Source of the DNA: Siphonodentalium dalli
Lineage: Eukaryota; Mollusca; Scaphopoda; Gadilida; Siphonodentaliidae
Reading direction: 5' to 3'
Assembly (NCBI GenBank): GCA_032622095.1
Contig: CP136066.1
Span: 57,006,609-57,070,608 of the forward strand
DNA: 64,000 nt
Under the pieces are notes generated by a model. It made no database searches. It saw only the letters and a list, made by a program, of their open reading frames with translations, and was not told where the DNA came from. Position numbers and translations under genes: made by a program. Shown piece after piece: positions 55,666 to 64,000 of this stretch. Every line of letters begins with the position of its first letter. Position 1 is the stretch's first letter.

Positions 55666-58509
55666 TAGGTTACTTTTATAGTAAAGCGGACATATAGTAT
55701 ATCGGTGAGCATATTCATGCATTTGCCTTGCTTCTTGATAAGTCCGTTTGAATTTGCGTCTTGAAGAGAGGGTTTGAATTTGAGTAATATATATCACCCG
55801 TTATCTACCAGGGTTAAACCGTCCAATCTAAATCATTAAAAAGTGTACTAATCTTGCGTTTAGATACTACTTATCACATCCAGTCGTCGAAAAGTTTTTA
55901 TCTCAATATCAGATTTTCGGAGTAATTTTCCCCATGTGATCTTCGGTGGAATTTGCCAAATCTGAACCCACCCGACACAAACACTCCCTTGAGCAGGTTG
56001 CGTTTATAGTAGAGCGGTCAAATTTTGAAGGCATACCGACAGTATACAGACTTACATGCTCCTACATTAGCCCGTTTGGATTTGGGGCTAAAAACTCGGC
56101 TAGTGAGTAAACCGTTCCATCTGAAAATTAGAAAAACGCCCTCTGGATGCGTACCGTACTACATGTATGTGGATATACGATAAAACCTTTATCACAGTTA
56201 CTGCCATAAATTAAAGTACCAAAAAGAAGGTTTTAATTTATAAACCTGTATCCTAATATAAAGACTCGAGTTATAAAATAATTACCAAATGGCCGACAAA
56301 CATATCTCAAATAAAAGCACTAAACACAAATACATAGTCATATATACACGTATTTAGACGGATAATGCTATTGAAAAGTGTCACAAATTTACCGAAATTA
56401 CATATATCGGGATGGATGAACCTGACTTATTCGAATGTAGTTTAGGTAGAGTTACACGTTATAATTATGTTCTCCTTGTAGTATGCATATACGACAGTCC
56501 ATTTCTGGGCCTGAAGCTGAATAAAGTTTTTACACTTGAGGTAGTCTGTCCATGGTGACTGGTGAGCAACGGCTCTAGAATCTAAATTTATATTTTTACG
56601 AATATTTTGATCACCAAAATGGGACATAGGCGAATGTATTTTATTTGAAGTTCTATCATGCTCGCGAACGTTCTAGAAAGATCACAAAAACGTCGCTATA
56701 CATGTGTATCAGGCGTCAAGAATTAAATATAATTCAGAAACATATTCATTGAGGATAAACAATTAATGCTGTGAATGCACGATATGTCGATACAAACGTT
56801 TATACCAATTGTACGGATTATCTATTATCGCGAACCTTTTCACTGCTCGTATGAGTTTGTATAAATTTTGGGTTCAAAGTGACTTAGTCGGACAGGTGCG
56901 TAACACCCTGTACCATCAGAAGTAGGCCAGCCATGACGAAGGAAATTCTATTTTAAAGAGCGCGGATTTGGGATAACTGCATTGTGTGAGAACGTAATTG
57001 ATTCGCGTACATCTATATGCATTTCAGTATGTTGCTTTCCCGAGTAATGGTGCCTTTTCTGTGCACATATATAGCACCAAAGTGAACATACGCCTTCTCA
57101 CCAGCAAAATGATAAATAGCCGATGTGTTGAAATGGTAGTATACCATTAACATATATAGCATGTCGAGCTTGTAAACTAGACGGATATTCTTGTGAATAT
57201 ACGGGTATGAATGCGCGTATTTTACCATTTAATATGTTATTGCAAGTCTTCGCAGTCATGCATAAGTTCATAATACCAAGTTAACAATCGTTATTCACAC
57301 ACAAACATATATATGTCGTATGTCGTTCAACGTAATTATGGTACGTTGAACGATCGCGAAATGGCGTATGATGACATTAAACTCTCTTTGCTCGCGGGCC
57401 TATATCGCGATTTCCCCAACAGTTTAAGGTGTTTTATTTCACTAATAGATATGGTAGCATTCTGGGAATGATATATACATGGCAGCTTATACCTACACAT
57501 TCCATATACAATTCGCTTAATTTTGGTGTGATTCATATTCTTGAATACACGCAGGTGGTGAATTAGTCAGCGCTTTAAGACATGTTTGTGTATATTTTCC
57601 GATTAGCGGACGTACGTACGACGTCGTTGTCGGACTCTTCCTAAGTTATAACACTTTGCATTACGTCTCGTCCAGTTAATGCGAAATATGCAATCAACGA
57701 TCTTAACAAACCGGCAATAAAGTCATACATTTTCACTCGTGCCATATACAGATGATAAAGAGACAGTTTTTAATTGGTCAGATCTAAATTCAACAAACGT
57801 ATGCTATATACCAGATGGGAATTTAATACCAAACCTTAGATAGTTACGTTCGGAAATTATGATACCAAAATTAGCGACTTAGGGGCGGCAAGGTTGGGGT
57901 GTCGGACGGGACACGCTGACTCCCATTCATTTAATTTGAATATATCTTATATTAAAAATGGTTTACGGGCGCGTGAACGGATATAAAATAGTTTCAATTC
58001 AACTGAGAACTGCAAGCGAAAGTCCGCGCATCAGACGGATTGTGCTTTCTGAAAACGTGGTCCATGCGGAGAAGTGTTATAACATTATACGACGGACACC
58101 ACAGTTCTGTTAATTCTCAAGTGTCAAAGTCGAGAATTATTTTTGTAAAAAATGGGCGTTTTAAAAAAAGTGAAAACAAAACGAACTACTATTCTAAAAC
58201 TAATGAATTTAGAGCGTTTTTTGGACTCAAAATATGTAAATTTTAAGCCGCATCGTGATAAAACTGCAGAATTACGGCCGATTGACAAGACAGACAGCCG
58301 ACATTGTTTTGATTGATTACCCATTAGCCAATATAACAATTAACGCAGTGTGCCGAACAGGAATGGCTGTTGAAATATATCATCAGTGGTCATTGGTGTA
58401 AAAATATATGTCCAACCCTGTCAAATTTTCTTCCTTGGACTAAGCTGACAACGGTCAATACGACTACAAAAACCAAATGCAGTTATATGGAATAATACAG
58501 GAGGACAAC
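55666..58509. other. Unrecognised non-coding stretch
   Basis: 2.8 kb without a recognised gene. One perfect hairpin at about 57323-57351 (CGTTCAACGTA / TACGTTGAACG, 7-nt loop). The minus-strand 61-codon frame at 56442-56627 has no recognised features. Confidence 0.5.
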
Positions 58510-58827
58510 AGAGTACAATAAAATAGAGGTTTGCCAACTATGGGCGGTAACTCTTCAGGGAAAGCGCGGACACAAGTTTTTATGCCCGTGGGCAGTAGTG
58601 CATATCGAGATGTGCATACGGTCTAATTTTCGATGCTCTGCTTCTTATAATTTCCGAGATAATAAAGTGACATTTTTTCAAATAAAGGGAGATAACTCCT
58701 CGGTGAAAGCGCGGACAAAATCGTTATGGGCCATATGGTTAGAACTCATGTACCCCAACCTACTTACCAAGTTTTGGTGTCCTACTTCTTGTACTTTTCG
58801 AGTAATAGTGATTACAAAAGTGTCAAG

Positions 58828-58862
<35 letters not shown>

Positions 58863-58930
58863 TGAAAAATAATCGCAAAAGGGCCATAACTCCGCCAAGA
58901 AACATTGGGCGGAAATCCTGATACCATTAT
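58510..58930 (+). repeat. Dispersed 'gggagataactc' repeat, two halves, with (AAT)n
   Basis: 'gggcggtaactcttcaggga' (58540) and 'gggagataactcctcggtga' (58688), each followed by 'aagcgcggacaaaa'-type sequence, are two related units ~148 bp apart. An (ATA)n run lies at 58829-58858, and 'agggccataactccgcca' follows at 58879. These phrases recall a common molluscan repeat; borders unclear. Confidence 0.5.
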
Positions 58931-59160
58931 ATTTAGTAAACCTTCGATGCCTACATTCGCTAGAGATTTCGCGTTCCTACTGCAATCAGTTTCTGAGTAT
59001 TTCGAAATAAACGGAAAACGACCAATATACTTCCTTGGTTACACCATGGAAGTATAATTAATAGCAAAATGGTATAAACAAATAAAATGGTAAGTATAGC
59101 ATTGAAATTTAAGTCATCGTAAACATTTGCCGTCGTCCCATGTGTATATGGAGATGGAAA

Positions 59161-59520
59161 TTTACCCATATAAAAATGTATCTGGGTAAATCTTGGTGTT
59201 TACCTAGGTATACCCCTGATGAACCCCGGTACATGTAGGTTTTACCCTGGTTCCACCCAGGTCACACTCAGGTTACACCCAGGTAAATCAGGGCTTTATA
59301 AAGATTTACCATGGTGTTTTCTATATATGTTAGGTTAAACCCCAGTTTACCCGGGTTTTTACGGATATAATTTAGAAAAACGCTGTCACACCCGGGTGGT
59401 ATGTAGACGCAGGTTATCCGGAGTATTTTCACCCAGGTATTTACACCAGGTTTTCGCCCAGGTATTTACTACAGTGTTCCCCCGGATATATACACCTATG
59501 GTATTTTGTTAAACTGTATA
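59161..59520 (+). repeat. Cryptic repeat rich in ACCCAGGT motifs
   Basis: About 360 bp with many near-copies of 'cacccaggt' and 'acccaggta' ('ttccacccaggtcacac', 'ttacacccaggtaaatc', 'tttcacccaggtattta') at irregular spacing. Looks like a very degenerate short-unit satellite. Confidence 0.6.
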
Positions 59521-59539
59521 ATCTGCACTTGAAGTTACC

Positions 59540-62215
59540 GTATTAACCCGTTCTATATTACAGCATCATTGGCGTGTAGTTAACCATTATTAACCATTCT
59601 ATATTAAAGCATTAATTGACAGGTAGTTACCTTATTAACCCTTTCTATAGTAAGTAACAATGGTGAGTAGTTACAGTATTAACCCATTCTATATTAAAGC
59701 ATCATTGACGTGAAGTTACCTTATTAACCCTTTCTATATTAAAGCATCATTGACGTGTAGTTACCTTATTAACCCTTTCTATATTAAAACATAATTGATG
59801 TGTAGTTACCATGTTAACCCTTTCTATATTATAGCATCATTGACGGGTAGTTGCCTTATTAACTCTGTATATACCAAATTATCATTGTCGTGTATAATTA
59901 CCTTATCCATTTCTATACTAAGTATGTTTGGCGTGTAGTTACCGTATTAACCCTTTCTATATTAAAGCATTAATTGACAGGTAGTTACCTTATTAACCCT
60001 TTCTATACTTAATATTATTGGTGAGTAGTTGCATTATTAACCCTTTCTATATTAAATCGCCATTGACGGGTAGTTACCTTATTAACAATTTTTGTATTAA
60101 AGCATCATTGACGTGTAGTTACCTTATTATAACCATTTCTATATTAAAGCATCATTGACGTGTAATTACCATATTAACCATTTCTATATTAAAGAATTAT
60201 TGCCGGGTAGTTACATTATTAACCCGTTCTTTAAAAGTATCATTGGTGAGTAGTTACCATATTAACCCTTTCTATATTAAAGCATCATTGACGTGAAGTT
60301 ACCTTATTAACCCTTTCTATATTAAAGCACCATTGATGTGTAGTTACCTTATTAACCCTTTCTATATTAAAACATCATTGACGTGTGGTTACCATGTTAA
60401 CCCTTTCAATATTAAAGCACCATTGACGGATAGTTGCCTTATTAACCCTGTATATACTAAAGTACCATTGTCGTGTAGTTACCTTATTAACCCTTCATAT
60501 ACATTGACGTGTAGTTACCTTATTAACCCTTTCTATATTAAAGCATTAATTGACAGGCAGTTACCTTATTAACCCTTTCTATACTAAGTATCATTGGCAT
60601 GTAGTTACCTTATTAACCCTTTCTATATTAAAGCATTACTTGACAGGTAGTTACCTTAAACAACCCGTTCTATACTAAGTATCATAGGTGAGTAGTTACA
60701 TTATTAACCATTTCTATACTAAAGCGCCATTGACGGGTAATTACCTTATTAACCATTTTTGTATCAAAGCATCGTTGACGTACAGCACCATATTATAACC
60801 CTTTCTATATTAAAGCATCATTGACGGATAGTTACCATATAACCCTTTCTATATTAAAGTACCATTGCGTGTAATTACCTTATTAACCCTTTCTATATTG
60901 AAGCAATAATTGACAGGTAGGACCTAGTTACATTATTAACCCTTTCTACAATAAAGCATCATTGACATGAAGTTACCTTATTAACCATTTCTGTATTAAA
61001 GAATTATTGACGTGTAGTTACCTTATTAACCCTTTCTATATTAAAGTATCATTGACGGGTAGTTGCCTTATTAACCATGTATATATCTCAGTATCAGTGT
61101 CGTGTAGTTACCTTATTAACCCTTTCTATACTAAGTATCATTGACGTGTAGTTACCTTATTAACCCTTTCTATATAAAAGCACCATTGATGGGTAGTTAC
61201 CTTATTAACCATTTTTGTATTGAAGCATCATTGGCGTGTAATTACCTTATTAACCCTTTCTATATTGAAGCAATAATTGACAGGTAGGCCCTAGTTACCT
61301 TATTAACCCTTTCTATAATAAGTGTCATTGGAGGTTAGTTACATTATTAACCCTTTCTACAATAAAGCATCATTGACATGAAGTTACCCTTAACCATTTC
61401 TGTATTAAAAAATTATTGACGTGTAGTTACCTTATTAACCCTTTCTATATTGAGACATCATTTACGTGTAGTTACCATGTTAACCCTTTATATATTAAAG
61501 TATCATTGACGGGTAGTTGCCTTGTTAACCCTGTATATACCTACTAGTAAGTATCAGTGTCGTGTAGTTACCTTATTAACCCTTTCTATACTAAGTATCA
61601 TTGGCGGTTAGTTACCTTATTAACCCTTAATATGCTAAGTATCATTGACGTGTAGTTACCTTATTAACCCTTTCTATATAAATGTACCATTGATGGGTAG
61701 TTACATTATTAACCATTTTTGTATTGAAGCATCATTGGCGTGTAGTTACCTTATTAACCCTTTCTATATTAAAGCATCATTGACATTAATTTATCATATT
61801 AGCCAGTTCTATATTAAACCATCATTGACGGTAGTTACCATAGTAACCCTTTCTATATTAAAGCACCATTGGCGTGTAATTACCATATTAACCCTTTCTA
61901 TATTAAAACATCATTGTCGTGTAGTTACCCTATTAGCTCTTTCTATATTAAAGCATCATTGACGTGTAGAACTTTATCTTATTAACCCTTTCTTTATTAA
62001 AGCATTATTGACATGTAGTTACCTTATTAACCCTTTCTATATTGAAGCATCATTGACAAGAAGTTTAATTATTAACCTTTCTATACTAAGTATCATTGCC
62101 GTGTAGTTCGTTACCTTATTAACCCTTTCTATATTAAGACGTCGGTCATTGACAGGTAGTTACCTTATTAACCATTTCTGTATTCAAGCATCATTGGCGA
62201 GTAGTTACCTTATTA
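59540..62215 (+). repeat. 2.7-kb minisatellite, second array with a 45-bp unit
   Basis: About 58 imperfect copies of a unit starting 'tagttaccttattaaccctt' and continuing 'tctatattaaagcatcattg' and 'acgtg' (45 bp). Units are more diverged than in the 45-51 kb array, with frequent 1-6-bp length changes. Open frames such as 60333-60572 and 61645-61962 come from the 15-codon period and are not genes. The sequence is unrelated to the other 45-bp array. Confidence 0.93.
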
Positions 62216-63496
62216 CTTGAAGTGTATTATGACAGTATGACAATACACTACCCCGGACAAATGAAGCAATATCACACTTTATCTAACAGCCTAGCTATAA
62301 CTAGTGAACATTAAGCTGACAAACAGACAATTTTCAGGGCCATTACCGGTATTTAATATTAAAGGGATACAAAATAAAGATATTTCTAATTATCAGTAAG
62401 AATTATTCTCTAAGTGATACTTATTATTTCAAATAAATGATTGCGTATACTATAGAGGACCATATAACAACAGGAAAATATTAGTGAATACAATTATTGT
62501 GTTTCAAAATTCGTTTCGTTTCGTTTCTGCAGCCAAATTACAATCTTAACTTTTAGTTACCGTTACTTCGAAAAGAAGCGCCGATAATTCCTTGTGGTGT
62601 TTTGAGTTAATTTTGTCGCGAATCAACGCGGAATGACAGAAGGAAATGGTGTATTCGCTACAAACGGATAAACTGTGGACTTATATATAAGATTCGCCGA
62701 TTTTGTCTGCATGGATGTGCGCAAATATCGAAAAAGACTGAATTTCATGTGACAAAAAATATTTCAATTCCCGGAACAGTAAGAATTAAGCTACGATAAC
62801 GAAACGGACCAACTATAGTATTGAACGGCCATCTGCCCATAACCAGAATATTCCCGCTGACACATCTGTATGACCTGGAATATTTGTATCACATGAAAAC
62901 CACTGACAGTGGACATAGTGCATTGGGATTGAATTGAAAAGTAATACATGTACAGTACATTGTAATTATTTGTAATTGTCACGCTACGACAATACGCAAA
63001 ATTGAATTTGTGGTACCGGTACAAGCATGATGCAGTGGCAGTGGCCTGATCATGCACCTGTCCAGAAGAAAATTGTGAAGTTTGATCTGCGATAGTGAGG
63101 GGCCTGTACTACTGTACATGTACATGTACATGTGGCCATAGACTCATACGGTACTGATAGTGTTAAGCCTGCTGTTACAATAATACTACTTTTGCTGTTT
63201 TACTGGTCTTACTGTGTCAATGTGACATTGTTAATTCAGTTCCACTCTAATGTACATTAACTGGCATTAGTATATGAACATAAGTTTCTTTCCCCAATTC
63301 CTATGTTAAAACGTAACGAAAAACTTGAGATATCTAACGATGTTCACATCATTAATGAAACAACAGGTTAATAACAGTTCTGAGTGACGTCAGATACTTC
63401 AGGGGTTAACATAACTTATTATCAGACCTGAAAATAGATCAGGTTTTCCCAGCGACGTTCAACGTCACAACGTCTTGTCCAATCAAAGCGCGTTTC
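62216..63496. other. Unrecognised non-coding stretch
   Basis: No gene recognised. A short 'tgtacatgtacatgtacatg' alternation lies near 63114. Confidence 0.5.
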
Positions 63497-63662
63497 ATAT
63501 AATAAAACAGTTATCGCATTGTTTCTTGGTTGACACGAGGAATTGTCACCCCTTGGAAGTCAATATTCACCTCGGCCTTCGGCCTTGGTGAATATTTACT
63601 TCCTCGGGTTGACAATTCCTCATGTCAACCTCGAAACAATGCGATAATTGTATAATGATGCA
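63497..63662. repeat. ~165-bp fold-back element
   Basis: Arms: 'ttatcgcattgtttc' against 'gaaacaatgcgataa', 'gaggaattgtcacc' against 'ggttgacaattcctc', 'tcaatattcacc' against 'ggtgaatattta'. The loop is 'tcggccttcggcc'. Likely a MITE; this style of hairpin is common in invertebrate genomes. Confidence 0.8.
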
Positions 63663-64000
63663 TCACTATTAAAGGCACCGGTAATCCCTACATACCAGGA
63701 GGACCCGGCATTGAAACTTGGTACAACAGTTGTTACACGACAAAGAAAATTATCAACAAGTTCATGGTGATAATTGTTACAATTTACAAATATTTAAGGA
63801 TTATACTAATGTCAATTTGATGAGTAGATGCGTGACTGATAAAAGAATTAGAGACTCCATATTTACTCAAAAGATAACAGTATACGATGCCATACAGTTG
63901 TTCCATAACACCTCAACCTTTGGTGGATAACAGCAAACTAATGAAAATGATGAAACCCAGACTCAACATCAAGACTACATGTGCATGCATAAGTGACGGT
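63663..64000 (+). other. Window edge; short open frame of unknown nature
   Basis: A 70-codon frame ending at 63930 ('RCVTDKRIRDSIFTQKITVY' within) faintly recalls the segment of Ty3-like gag where 'R.IRD.I...' precedes 'LTLDKA', but no zinc knuckle or further support is visible. Left unassigned. Confidence 0.25.

Noticed and set aside
60333-61962. Open frames with a CSYLINPFYIK-like repeat
   Set aside because: Same effect in the second 45-bp array; units vary in length and frames break often.
59540-62215. Telomere-like 'ttaaccct' repeats
   Set aside because: The unit is 45 bp with one such phrase per unit, not a CCCTAA array; the resemblance is accidental.

Overview
The window looks like gene-poor, AT-rich nuclear DNA from an invertebrate animal. 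There is one spliced host gene with GT-AG introns and a TATA box, several non-LTR retrotransposons, inverted-repeat DNA elements, and large tandem arrays. A lophotrochozoan, probably a mollusc, is the best guess. That rests on the gene type (signal peptide, PAN-like domain, fibrinogen-related domain) and on low-copy repeats around 'ggagttatggccc' and 'gggagataactc' that I associate with molluscan genomes; it is inference, not proof. No bacterial operons, rRNA, tRNA or CRISPR array were recognised.

Layout: 1-10 kb is mostly unrecognised G/T-rich sequence. It holds short tandem repeats, a 736-bp copy of a LINE 3' end, a 376-bp tandem duplication and a decayed DIRS-like RNase H fragment. 10.66-16.67 kb is an apparently complete, open LINE with ORF1 and ORF2 overlapping by 8 nt. 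16.9-18.4 kb is a dead CR1/jockey-like RT relic ending in a TTATG array. 19.44-30.35 kb is the one convincing host gene: three coding exons, phase-consistent, predicting a 322-residue secreted protein. Its introns are packed with repeats, including two copies of a piggyBac-like MITE, a 1.6-kb inverted-repeat element carrying a BEL/Pao gag relic, and a 2.2-kb minisatellite of 29-31-bp units. 32.7-34 kb and 40.8-42.1 kb are minus-strand LINE fragments. 36.8-38.1 and 42.8-43.9 kb hold a ~0.58-kb repeat family in opposite orientations. 39.88-40.81 kb is a TIR element with an 8-bp target duplication.

44-45 kb has a retroelement protease relic and a third piggyBac-like MITE. 45.08-50.78 kb is a 5.7-kb array of a 45-bp unit with higher-order structure. 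50.8-59 kb is mostly unrecognised, apart from a 488-bp fold-back and small repeats. 59.5-62.2 kb is an unrelated array that also has a 45-bp unit. A ~165-bp fold-back lies near the right edge.

The genes do not form a pathway. The picture is one probable immune-type lectin gene in a region built by repeated transposon insertion. Insertions are nested: MITE in gag relic, MITE in an older inverted repeat, TIR element in a LINE 3' UTR. Base-level boundaries were read by eye; those of degenerate repeats are approximate.
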